NCBI GenBank assembly: GCA_014529385.2
Contig: CM043952.1
Span: forward strand, 71,119,299-71,183,298
Direction: 5' to 3'
DNA from: Adiantum capillus-veneris
Taxonomy: Eukaryota; Streptophyta; Polypodiopsida; Polypodiales; Pteridaceae
Length of the DNA stretch: 64,000 nt
The translations under genes were made by a program, and so were the position numbers. Each line of letters opens with the position of its first letter. Within the stretch, counting starts at the first letter, position 1. The notes beneath the pieces were generated by a model. The model did no database searches, was not told the origin of the DNA, and saw nothing but the letters and a program-made list of their open reading frames with translations. This document shows positions 45,361 to 55,056 of this stretch, in pieces.

Positions 45361-46053
45361 CATTTAGTGGTTAGGGTCACCTACGCCTCCGAGAAAATGG
45401 CTCAAGTTGGGGGCAAAATTGTGTATCAAAGGAGTTAATGGAGCTTCTTGGCCTTGCTTGAGAGGGCTCGTGGGCTTTGGGGAGAGGAGGGGGAACCCAA
45501 TCTGTGTTCCCATTGCTTGGACAGGCGCGTGGCCCTTTTTATGGTCCCCGAACACTGCCCCCCCCACTTGCCTTGGTCAAAAAGTGGCCGACGGCCCATT
45601 TTTTACCCAAAAAAGGCTCAAAATGGACCAATAAAAAGGTGCCTAAAGGGGGAAATGAAGTTGGCTAGGAAGGGAGAGAAAATCCCTTGGGATAAGAACC
45701 AAAAAAATCCCCCTTTAATATGTGTATTTTCCTGCACATCCTTTTTTGCTTACAGAGACTTGTTTTTTGGAGCTTTTGAGAGACCTTCCCTCTTCAAAAG
45801 CTTGTAGCTTTCGCGTCGGTTATCAGAATCAAGCATATGGATGCTCTACGGAGATCCTTACGACACAAGATTCATCTTCATGGTCTTGGTTTTCAAAAAT
45901 TTTAGCCATGGTTTGAGTTAGAGCTTTTTGTCGCCCATCTTCACAGGTGTTCGACTTTGGTGTTTTCTACCGTCATACAGGGTTTCTTTCCAACGTCGTG
46001 ACTCGTGCAGAGCTATAGAGGCGCTTGTTTTCCTTGTTGTTTGCACGCTAACA
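45361..46053 (+). mobile_element. probable 5' LTR portion of the gag-protease relic
   Basis: It ends GCTAACA shortly before a primer-binding site of the TTTTGGTGCCCCCACGG type. The start is not defined. No gene is seen. It is assigned only from its position before the primer-binding site. Confidence 0.4.
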
Positions 46054-46059
46054 TTGTTT

Positions 46060-46077
46060 TGGTGCCCCCACGGAGGA
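46060..46077 (+). other. primer-binding site of the gag-protease relic
   Basis: TGGTGCCCCCACGGAGGA is the same motif as at 37,232 and 53,396, so this element belongs to the same primer group. Confidence 0.75.
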
Positions 46078-46367
46078 GAAATCCTCATGTGCTCCAATTT
46101 CTGCAAAAATTGTCCACTATGCAGGCATAGAATGTAAAGGGGATGTGGGTCCTTATGGACAACCGCCTATGTATGTGCTTATTGTGGATAGTAAGTGAGG
46201 CGGTCATTTAATTTGGATTGCAGCCTTTGTGAGGGTCATGAGGTTTTGTGAAGCCAAGCACTGGGGGCCGGATTACCCAGTGTGAGGTGGATTAGGTATT
46301 GGAGCGATCCATCGACATCCCTTGCAGTTTCGACGTCACATGTAAGTGTTTGTGTGGCAATCAAACA

Positions 46368-47531
46368 TGGCAGACAAGTTTCCTAAGTTTCATGGATTGC
46401 CTAGTGAAAATGCACACTCTTTCATTGAGAAATTGGAAGTTACTTTCTTGCTTCGGGGCATACAAGATCCGGCTATACTGTTACGGCTGCTGCAATACAG
46501 TTTATAGGATGAAGCAAAAGCTTGGCTACACAATTATGGAGAGGTGGCACAAGCACAAACGCCAGGGATTGTGTTGGATTATGATCATGTGAAGCTAGCA
46601 TTTTTGGCACAATACAGGAATGTCGAAGCACCTAATGAAGTTTGGCATGATATTTTGGGCTACACTCAGAGGGCTAATCAGAGTGTGGATGATTTTGTCA
46701 TGCATTTTATCCGCCTTTGGGATAAATGGGCCCGATCATTGGGAAATGAAACTCCTCCCGCCATGTTTAAAAAAGGACCGTTTTGTGGCAACCTTGAAGG
46801 AGAGTTTGAAGTTTAAAGTTGAGTTGAAGCGGCCTACCACTTTTGAAGAAGCAGTTGTAATTGCCAGGGGGAAAGAATGGAAAGCTCAAAGACTTAATGA
46901 GTATGGGAGAGTGGTCCATGGACAGGTTAATGGTGGCCAAAATGAGGAGAGCCAGGTAGAGGCTGGAGTTCAACCTATGCGAAGGACTGTAGACACTGAG
47001 CAATTGTAGCGTAATATGCAGGACATGATGACCATGATGTAGGAGTTACGGCTCAATGTAATTGGAGGTGGTCATGGTCGTGGCGGTGGTAGAGGGGTGG
47101 CCCAGCCATATGAAGCTCAACCTAATGCCAATGCGGGTCGTGGACAAGGTGCTCCTCAGCAAGCAAGAAGGTTTATCCCTACTTGTTATAATTGCGGTGA
47201 ACTGGAACATATTAGCACTCATTGTACAAAGCCAAAGAGGATGGAAGGTGATATGTACCCACTTCCCCAGCAGGTTTGTGATAGGTCTAATGATTATGCC
47301 TTGGATATACGAGATGATCGTGGTGCTGAACAAGAGAATCAAGCTTCAACATCAGGTGGTCACGTGGGTATTGTGCAAGTTGGGAATAAAGAGGCAGATA
47401 TGATGCCATTGGGGAAGCAGGAAAGGGAACCAAATGTTGTTGGCCCTAGAAAGAAGAAAGGGAAGGAGAAAGAGGGTGAAGATGCAAAGACCAAGAAGAA
47501 AAGGAGACCTTGCTCAAGAAGTTTGAAGTAG
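46368..47531 (+). pseudogene. Gag (capsid and zinc knuckle) of the gag-protease relic
   Basis: The region starts near ATGGCAGACAAG (46,368; MADKFPKFHGLPSENAHSFIEKLEV). The capsid region runs through AKAWLHNYGEV, VKLAFLAQYRNVEAPNEVW, VDDFVMHFIRLWDKWARSLG and DRFVATLKESLKF, after a one-base frameshift in an A-run near 46,771. A Gly/Arg stretch (GGGHGRGGGRG) and a CCHC knuckle (CYNCGELEHISTHC) follow, then a Lys/Glu-rich tail. Stops at about 46,505, 47,007, 47,038 and 47,529 break an otherwise single frame. The capsid resembles those of the gag-only and Ogre-like elements. Confidence 0.8.
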
Positions 47532-47579
47532 CGGATTTGCCATTGGGAGAAGGTCACAGCTTATAGTCTCAAGGAGGAT

Positions 47580-48272
47580 TTGATTGGGAGGAAAGTAAAT
47601 TGTACTTTTGGAAAATTGATGAACATGGTACCCAAATTTAAGAGGCAGTGGAAGTCGTTAGTGAATCCTATTGAAAAAGAGCCGAAGCATCGTCATGTCA
47701 GAGTGTTGTCTCTGGAGGAGTTACCTGACATCTGTCCTGTCGTGAACGCTTGGAACAAGGGTGTGGGCATGGGAGAGGCCTTCATTGATGGAGGTGCACA
47801 AGTTTGTGTGATCACACAGTCATGTGTCAAGAGACATGGCTTGATCATGTCTGGAAGCTTTGGGTTCAAGTTTCGACTAGCAAATCATGCCAAAGTTAAG
47901 TGTTTGGGACTAGTGAAAGGTTTAGAGATTGATGTTTTTAATGTGAAAGTTATGGTGAACTTTCACGTTATGCCGGCAGGTTTAGGAGATTTTCCTCTCA
48001 TATTGGGATGACCTTGGTTAAGAGCTGTTGGTGTTGTACAAGATTGGGGCAAGGGCACAATCGCTGTGTATAGCAAGAAGGGAGAGAAGAGGATCTTTGA
48101 TATGATTACCAAACAGCCTCTGACATTAGAAGAGGTGTCTGAAGATGATGAATCTGAAATCACTAGTGAGGAAAGTTCAGAGGATTCAGATAGTAGTGCT
48201 ACTTCGAGTTCCAGTGATGAGGGTGAAGTTTCCTTTTTGCTACTAAATGAAGAGGAGAAAGAAGATGGTTAA
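47580..48272 (+). pseudogene. retropepsin of the gag-protease relic
   Basis: The same frame as the zinc knuckle. The active site is GEAFIDGGAQVCVIT (D-G-G), followed by RLANHAKVKCLG, VNFHVMPAGLGDFPLILG, stop, PWLRAVGVVQDW. This closely parallels the protease of the Ogre-like element (VDGGAQICIM ... FILGRPWLMKMRALQDW). The stop TGA at the position of the conserved Arg in LGRPW is a likely CGA-to-TGA change. An acidic Ser/Glu-rich tail follows (48,120-48,272). RT and integrase are absent. Confidence 0.8.
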
Positions 48273-48429
48273 GTGCTGCATATTTCATAGGATATAAATG
48301 CGTCAAGTCGATTGGAGCAGCTTGAAGAGTTAATGCAGCCCAAGAAGGAGCTATCACTGAAGAAAGGACTTGTTCAAAATATGCTAAGTAAGATTTTTCA
48401 CAAAAAGAAAGGGAAGAATATACATGTGG

Positions 48430-48700
48430 CAGGCCATGTGACCATGTGCACTTCCATGCAGGTAGCACGTCGGCCACGTGGCCTGCCATGTGTACTGCCG
48501 GTGGTCAACAGTACACATGGCACGCCATGTGGTGCCTAATACATGCGGTGGCATGCGTGGCCTGCGTGTCCACGTGGATTGCCATGTGTGTGTATCCACA
48601 CACACATACACTTTGTAAAAAGCGTGTGTGTGCATGTGAACACACACACAAACGCACACACACGGGCCCACGCAGGCGCGTATGTGTGCACACACACACA

Positions 48701-48760
<60 letters not shown>

Positions 48761-48790
48761 GGTGTGTGTGTGCCAACGTGTGTGTGTACA

Positions 48791-48835
<45 letters not shown>

Positions 48836-48910
48836 CCAGCGCGTGCGTGTGTGTGTGTAGACACACGTGAGCCTCCACGATATGCACACACGCACATGCG
48901 TGTACGCACA

Positions 48911-48967
<57 letters not shown>

Positions 48968-48990
48968 TCACCCTCCTCTCTCACACACAC
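48430..48990. repeat. CA/TG-rich compound microsatellite with inverted segments
   Basis: A GC-balanced repeat of 'catgtggcaggcc', 'cacgtggcctgcc' and 'gtccacgtgg' at 48,425-48,590 is followed by long (CA)n runs (48,683-48,756, 48,793-48,830, 48,914-48,964) mixed with (TG)n pieces. Long open frames of His-Thr or Cys-Val repeats are artefacts. Confidence 0.9.
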
Positions 48991-49289
48991 ACAAGGACAA
49001 AATAATAAAATTAAAAAATTAAAAATAATAAAAATGAAAGGTTTATAAAGAGCATTGATCTTCTCTTTTCACTTTCCTCATCTTTATTTTCTTCTATTGC
49101 ATAAATCTTTCTCTTTCTCTCTGTCAAGTTTTCTTTTGTTCACATCTATAGCTCTTACCTACAATTTCTCATAAATCATACGCATATCTATTTCTTTAAT
49201 TATTTAGTGCAGAACAAGAAATCAATCCAAAAATACTGGTGCTGTGGATGAGGTTGATGTTACTACATCACAAGAAGTACCTCTGCTAT

Positions 49290-50600
49290 GCACATAGGAT
49301 ACCGAACAATCTCAAGCCCTAAGTTCTTTAGATCGCATTGTGTCCATCGTAACTGGAGTCGATGGAACAACACAATCAAGTGTCAGACCCAGATATCGTG
49401 TGGAAATAGGTACCGCTATTGAAGATGTAAGAGATGAAGCGTTTGGAAACGTTGTCGACAAGCACATTTCATTGGGCTGGGTGGATTCTCATAGATCACC
49501 ATACGATGGCAAACTTCCACGCTTGCCTCTATGACTTCTTTCAAACCCGGCCATCCGCACGCATGATGACCATGTGGCCGATTTGCAACTCTCCATTGCA
49601 AACAAAAGCTACCAACCAACCATGACAAATTTATTGGTAGTGAACGGATTCCTCGGGAGGATCACAAACAATTTTCTCGTCGTGGTCACTCTTCGAGGGA
49701 TCTTGCAATGTCATATGATTTGGATGAGGAGCTTCGTCAAATCCCCGAGCTTAGTCACATGGTCGAGAGGTACTTTGTGGTTTGGGATGGTAATCACCGA
49801 TTGGATGCATGATTGCGGTGGATGAACGAGAATGACATCCCAATTGAGAAGGCACCAAAGGTGGAGTGCGTTCTAGTTAATTTTTAGCCCTATGAGACAA
49901 CGGAGTTTCTATTGGTTTTGGGAATGATCAATAGGTAAGCCCAACTTTTTTTGTGTGAATGTAAATGAATCTTATTTTATAACTATATAAATTAGAATCA
50001 AGTGTTAAACAAGGCCATGAGGGTTTCAGTGCCTCACACAACTGGTCATGATATTTTCATGATGAGAAAGCTTGGGTTGGCGGACCCTACTTCCCTTTTG
50101 CAAATATTCCCCGAAAGAGCGCGTTTGGCAGCAGAAAGGGCTTTGAATTTTGGAGGTCCAAACAAGTCAAAGTGGCTAAAATTGCCAATGGCTGTCCTTG
50201 CGCAACTAATTTGGAAGGTATACTTTAAACCAATGCTAAATGAGAATATGTTTTGATTGCGAAATCTTATTATGTGTATTTTGATTGAGTCCTTGGCAAA
50301 TGATAGGAAGAGTTTGATCATATGTTTAGTAGTAAAACGGAAGGGCTACCATCAAAAGGGAGTTTTGACTACAAGTTGGCACCTGACGCATACGAGGAAA
50401 GCATCAATCTAGCGCTATCTCAAACGGAGCAATACTTTACGTGCAAAGGGCTTGAGATAGCCACCATTGCAAATCCAGAGAATGGAAACGATTTTTTCCA
50501 GAAATGTATATCATTTATAGGTTGGGGTGAGAAGACCACGAAAATGACACCCTCGAGAGTGGTAGAGCTTGCGCATGCACGCATTAGCCCAAAAGAGTAA
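49290..50600 (+). pseudogene. multi-exon relic with a ParB-like DGNHR motif
   Basis: Three putative exons. Exon 1 (to 49,934) has SRRGHSSRDLAMSYDLDEEL, RQIPELSHMVERYFVVWDGNHRLDA-stop-LRWMNEN and KAPKVECVLVNF. It is followed by a GTAAGC donor. Exon 2 (about 49,996-50,217) contains MRKLGLADPTSLLQIFPERAR. Exon 3 (50,307-50,600) contains FDYKLAPDAYEESINLALSQTEQYF. Exons 2 and 3 join in phase 0 with GT...AG borders. V-V-x-DGNHRLxA resembles the ParB/sulfiredoxin-fold motif 'vvDGhHRl.A'. In-frame stops and a frame break in exon 1 make it a pseudogene. Family not otherwise recognised. Confidence 0.5.
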
Positions 50601-50682
50601 GATATAGTCATTTAAATCATTCGATATATTTCTCTTTTTATTATGTAGCAATCAAAAATAAGTCTTGCTTTTCCTTTGCTAG

Positions 50683-53064
50683 TGATAGCCGTTTTTTGGC
50701 TCTTTGTAATTGCCACAGTGAGTTACCTCACCCTACCAAAATCACCCAAACACTGTGGCTATCCCTACCATTTCACTGTACATAGGCGTGCGTGAGTCAC
50801 GGGACTTTTCCCATATCTTCTTAAAAAACCCTCAATTAGCTATTCATTGGGCTAGTTGAGCCAAAAAAATAAAAATAAAATAAAAAATATAAGTATATTA
50901 TGGCCCATGCGTATGTAAATATTTCTTTGTATATAGGGCCTAAATAAAAGATTTTTTCATAATTATTTTGGTATTTATTTAAATATTTCTACCTAGGTGT
51001 GTGTTATTTATGCTCTGTACATTGCCTCACCATTACCACAAATTTTCTTACCATTTTTCATATTCTTTATTCCATATAGAAATATTTTCATGTAGGCTTC
51101 TCTTATATTTGGTGTAACTCCACCCCAACAAAAATCCAAAAAAACTAGTTTTATTTATGTGTATATTTTTTACTATTGTGATTTTTCCCTTCCTACATCT
51201 ATTTTGTTTTTTTTTTCTAAAAAATTAGAACACCAAAAATATTTATCTTTTTATGGTAGCCTCATAATGAGAGAGATTTCTTTTGACCCTTTTATATTTT
51301 TCCACTTATATTATTTATATTTGACATGTACATATTTTTTAGACCCCTCAATATTTGATTTTCTTAGTTGTACTATTCACTTATATCATAATCTCAACAA
51401 TATCTTCAATTATAGACCTACCAAATAAGGTCAAGGGTAGGTGACATGCATACATGCACTATGGAGGGCTCACTCTTGGAGGTATTCAAAAGAATCATCC
51501 AAAGAAGGACCCCACAAGGACCTTGTGCAGTGGAAAAAAATGGTCGGTTTTGCTGAATTTTTAAAGTTCACTTGCTCTCCGAATTTGAAAAGGTGATACA
51601 AACAAAATTTGTAGCTCGTGGGCTGAACGTTTGACTCAAATTTGTTCATATTTTTTTGAGCTACGAGCTGTGAGCTATGATTTTATTAGTGGACCCCAGT
51701 TTTCCCATGCTATGCAGCCACACTCTCTCTTCCACTTTATCATTTTCCTCTTTCACACACACTTCTCCACTCATCATCCCCACCTCTCTCACCACTCCTC
51801 TCTGCACCCTACTCACCTTCTCCTCAACCTTGAAGAATAAGAGAAACCATGGTGAACTCATACCTCCCACACACAATTCCATTCCAAAATTGACCACCTA
51901 GTCTCATTTTTCCTCCTCCAATTTACCCATATCTATAAAAAAAACCACAAAATTCAGCCTCTTCTCTTAAAAGACAGCATCATGGTGGTTGATTACTCAG
52001 CTTCAATTACCTTGTCTCTCAAGGAAGGTCAAGAGTGGAGAAAAAATGTACCGTCAAAGCTAGTGGACCGTCAACAAGCGTCAAAATTGGCCCTACTCAA
52101 GACACTTGGAGCATCAACCTTGTAAGAAATCCACCTTTTCTTACCTCTTAAGAGTTTTTCTTCCTTATTTGTATCCTACATGGATACTCCCATTGTAAAT
52201 ATCCAATTCCATTTGTAAATTAATACTAACTCTACTAACACTAACCCACTATGAAAAGTCCTATCACCTCCATTTCTCTCCTTTCTCTTTCCCCACCAAC
52301 TTCTTGATAATTCCAAGCAAAAGAAATTAATTAGATAAATTGCTGAAAATCTAACCCAACCATGGTTAGAGGAGTAACCCTAGCCTTCAAAATTGTTATA
52401 AAAGGAGGGTGTAGCTAGCACAAAAGGGGGAGCCTTAAGCAAGAGCACTATGCTATAGCTTGAGAAGCCAAGCTCAACCTCTCTAGAAGGAGCTCTTGAG
52501 TGGAAGCTCATTGTCTTATGCATGTGCATGTGTTGTAATAGGGGATTAGCAAGGGAACTCTATGCCATTGTAAGAGAGAGAGTGATCATTCAATTGAGAG
52601 TAGGAAATCTATCATTTCTCCTACTAGTGTAAGCCCAACATTCGCTGAATCAAGGAGGGTGGATTTGGACTAAGCTTGGATACTTTGTCTCCCTTCCAAC
52701 GTGAAGTAATGGACAACAATGATGCGTAAGTGTCTTGGTGTTTTTTGTTAAGTTCTTGATAGCTTGTCTCTGGTGTTGTCATCAATCTAGCCATAAATCC
52801 CACATACTGTAACAGGGCGACAGGGTGGAGAGGACTCCCCTGGCCTTAAGACAGTGATTGGGGTGGCTTTTCTTGTGATGTGTTGTGGTGAAATTTACGC
52901 AAGCTATGTTGAACAAATACTAATCTCACTTTGATTTGTCATGACAGATTTGTAAGAAGGTATTAATGCAACAAGCACCCCCTCCCCCTTTCTCTCTCTT
53001 TCTTAAATATATAGTTGTGTTTGCTTGATCATTGCCGATACGTTTCAAAGCAGCCCGAGCACTG

Positions 53065-53133
<69 letters not shown>

Positions 53134-53392
53134 TTTTAGTGTTTGAGAGTGTTCCATTGGTGTTAGGGTTAGTGTAAATTCCTTGCTTGTTGGTGGGTTG
53201 CTCTAACGATTCTCCTCTTTTGCGTCCTAGTTCGCTCTTAAACTAGGTGGTGCCCCTTGTGTAGTTGGGATTTGGCTGTGGGTTTGTTGTTTTGGTTTGT
53301 GTTGTGTTGTGCCCCAGCCCCATTGAGCAGCACGGGAGCCTTGAAGGGTGTCTAGAGGTTGCTCTTCTTGTTGCCCGCCCCGGACCGCCTCA
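50683..53392 (+). mobile_element. LTR 1 of the Ogre-like tandem (2.71 kb)
   Basis: TGATAGCC...CCGCCTCA. It is nearly identical to 60,361-63,041 apart from small indels, e.g. in the AT-rich tract near 50,870 and the CT microsatellite near 53,065. It contains a CT microsatellite (53,064-53,130) and the U5 motif CTAGGTGGTGCCCC (53,243-53,256). No coding region is credible. Confidence 0.9.
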
Positions 53393-53395
53393 AAT

Positions 53396-53413
53396 TGGTG
53401 CCCCCACTGAGGA
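53396..53413 (+). other. primer-binding site of the Ogre-like element
   Basis: TGGTGCCCCCACTGAGGA begins three bases after the LTR CA. It is repeated at 63,045 after LTR 2. Confidence 0.8.
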
Positions 53414-53468
53414 CAGGCTCGTGTATGTTTTGTGAAGGCTCAAGCTTTAGCATAATCAAGTAGCTTGC

Positions 53469-53681
53469 ATGAATCACGAGAATTTGTATGATCCCTTCAT
53501 TCCCATTGCAAGGCAAAAGGTACACATAATTGTGAGTACTAAGTTGCAATTTCAACGTGTCATTCGTAGAATTTTAGGTTCTCTTAGGTTGGCCGAGATA
53601 AACGCTTCAGTAAATCCTTTTATTTTGCCTCTTATTAGGTACGACCTTAGTTTGGACGTCTATATTTTTGTTTTGTTTTAA
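53469..53681 (+). CDS. accessory ORF a1 (70 residues), copy of a2
   Basis: ATG-initiated, 76 nt after the primer-binding site start. Core: DPFIPIARQKVHIIVSTKLQF, GSLRLAEINASVNPFILPLI and a hydrophobic end DVYIFVLF. It aligns over about 64 residues with a2, with roughly 40% identity counted by eye and the same last residues F-[VI]-L-F-stop. No known domain is recognised; the alternating hydrophobic pattern suggests a small beta-rich fold. It is the first frame on the element's transcript. a1 and a2 share reading phase with 21 nt and two stops between. The second tandem copy at 63,118 encodes the same protein. Confidence 0.55.
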   Translation: MNHENLYDPFIPIARQKVHIIVSTKLQFQRVIRRILGSLRLAEINASVNPFILPLIRYDLSLDVYIFVLF

Positions 53682-53702
53682 GCATTAGGTCATGCATAGG
53701 CC

Positions 53703-53921
53703 ATGGATAATGGCCCAGGAATAGAGGTTTTTCCCTTTCATTTTACTCCACACATTAGAATAAACATTGCAATTAGTAGAAAGATCCATTTTCAACAACG
53801 AATGGTGTTCATGTTTGGTGCCCAAAGAGTAGGAGAAATTCTTGCATCACCAAACCCTGTCATTCTAGCTCTCATCAACTACCACACTTCTTTTGATGTA
53901 CATGTGTTCATTTTATTTTAA
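53703..53921 (+). CDS. accessory ORF a2 (72 residues), copy of a1
   Basis: ATG start (MDNGPGIEVFPFHF). It shares with a1 the order INIAISRKIHFQ / GAQRVGEILASPNPVILALI / FDVHVFILF. Conservation is strongest in the ASxNPxILxLI and DVxxFxLF blocks, so selection or recent duplication preserved these. No function can be assigned. Confidence 0.55.
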   Translation: MDNGPGIEVFPFHFTPHIRINIAISRKIHFQQRMVFMFGAQRVGEILASPNPVILALINYHTSFDVHVFILF

Positions 53922-53947
53922 AATGAAGTGCAGCCCGGCAAAATAGT

Positions 53948-54502
53948 GTGTATGTTTGTTTTTTCTTTGTCCAAGTTGTTACAAGAAACAAAAAAACGAT
54001 CATTTGTTCTAACTGGGAATGTGTGTGCATAGAAAGTTCAATCCTTAGAGATCTAGCTCTATTACCAATTGAGTTGCAGGAGCAAGTAGTAAGGCGTCTC
54101 CCTCATAACAAGAGGGTGGTGAAGTTAAGACGGAAGGTCCTACGCGTGGATTCCATTTTCCTCTTGTTGTTGGGCACTAAGGAAGACCGCGCATTCATCC
54201 AACTAGTGTGTGCCCTAAGATTGGTAAATAGAGTGAAATTTGGCGTTTGGCGAGTGCATTTCACCATTGAGGAAGACTCTTCAGGAAACTTGCGGCCAGA
54301 GTTCATGCTTCATAGACTCACATTTGGTGAATATTTCCCTCATTTGCGTCTTATTAATAGTCTTCCTTTCGCTTTCAACAAAGAAGATAGGGAGCTATTC
54401 AGAGCTTGTCTTAATAAAGAGAGCATAGAGAAGATTGCAAATTTGTATAAATTCTCATCCTTCTCTACTTTCTATGACACTTTGTTCATAGAGACATTGT
54501 AA
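53948..54502 (+). CDS. accessory ORF b1 (about 180 residues), copy of b2
   Basis: An open frame whose first codons are not ATG (GTG at 53,948); no in-frame Met occurs until deep inside, so translation must be reached by splicing or read-through. Content: DLALLPIELQEQVVRRLPHNKRVVKL, FLLLLGTKEDRAFIQLVCALRLVNRVKFG, HRLTFGEYFPHLRLINSLPF, KEDRELFRACL. It shares the blocks RRLPH, AFIQ/VFIQ, VCAL, V-x-F, INSLPF with b2. The LPxEL..xVVRRLP segment is faintly F-box-like. Function is unknown. Ogre-type elements are known to carry an extra ORF before gag. Confidence 0.55.
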   Translation: MYVCFFFVQVVTRNKKTIICSNWECVCIESSILRDLALLPIELQEQVVRRLPHNKRVVKLRRKVLRVDSIFLLLLGTKEDRAFIQLVCALRLVNRVKFGVWRVHFTIEEDSSGNLRPEFMLHRLTFGEYFPHLRLINSLPFAFNKEDRELFRACLNKESIEKIANLYKFSSFSTFYDTLFIETL

Positions 54503-54556
54503 ATCTCTTTATCCTTTTGAATGATTTAACCATAATCCTAAGGAGTTTTTGTCCAG
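54499..54556 (+). other. possible 58-nt intron joining b1 to b2
   Basis: GT at 54,499 (ATT|GTAAATC) and AG at 54,556 (TTTTTGTCCAG|GAATTTT) would remove the b1 stop and join b1 to b2 in frame. A similar TTTGTCCAAG lies just before the b1 homology start. At 58 nt it would be very short for a plant intron, so this is only a suggestion. Confidence 0.3.
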
Positions 54557-55007
54557 GAATTTTGTAGCACAAGTGGAGTCTTTAAATCTTGCAAACTTGA
54601 TTGGACTTGATGAGGATGTTCTTTATGAAATTGTGAGAAGGTTGCCTCACTCCGACTGTGTGGAACTCGAAGGAAAGGAGCTCCTAGTCAATTGCTACTT
54701 TCTCACGGCCTTCTACGAGCATGAAGATCTAGTTTTTATACAAACCGTTTGTGCGTTGGGAATTGTAGAGCAAGTGCAATTTATCACTTGGGACGTGGTT
54801 GCTCTTTTGGATCCAGAAAATGAAGTTCTAGAGATTTTTGTTTATCGCCTTAGCTTTGAAGAATTTCAACCCTTCTTAGAGCTCATCAATAGTCTACCTT
54901 TTTGTTTTGATCAAACAAATCGAGACCTCATTGAAGCTTGGATAGCTGAAGAAGAAAACCTAGAGTGGAATTTTCTTACTTCTTCATTTGCAGGCGAGTG
55001 GTTCTAA
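54549..55007 (+). CDS. accessory ORF b2 (about 150 residues), copy of b1
   Basis: An open frame without an ATG (starts TTG): NFVAQVESLNLANLIGLDEDVLYEIVRRLPHSD, then FLTAFYEHEDLVFIQTVCALGIVEQVQF, VYRLSFEEFQPFLELINSLPF and a C-terminal AWIAEEENLEW. It is paralogous to b1 throughout. The LDEDVLYEIVRRLPHSD stretch resembles the start of an F-box (LPxxxLxxIlxRLP). It ends 50 nt before the gag ATG. Expression as a b1-b2 fusion is possible by splicing. Confidence 0.55.
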   Translation: MSRNFVAQVESLNLANLIGLDEDVLYEIVRRLPHSDCVELEGKELLVNCYFLTAFYEHEDLVFIQTVCALGIVEQVQFITWDVVALLDPENEVLEIFVYRLSFEEFQPFLELINSLPFCFDQTNRDLIEAWIAEEENLEWNFLTSSFAGEWF

Positions 55008-55056
55008 ATCTCTATTGTATCCCTTATTGTAACTCGTGTTGTAATCTTTCATAATA

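Noticed and set aside
44586-45380. 264-codon minus-strand frame rich in Pro and Ala
   Set aside because: It lies in the G-rich low-complexity block, with overlapping long frames on both strands and no domain.
48384-49048. His-Thr and Cys-Val frames of up to 200 codons
   Set aside because: They are (CA)n/(TG)n translations.
51631-51901. Small frames inside LTR 1 (repeated in LTR 2) as genes
   Set aside because: They are conserved only because the LTRs are nearly identical, and there is no domain or independent coding evidence.
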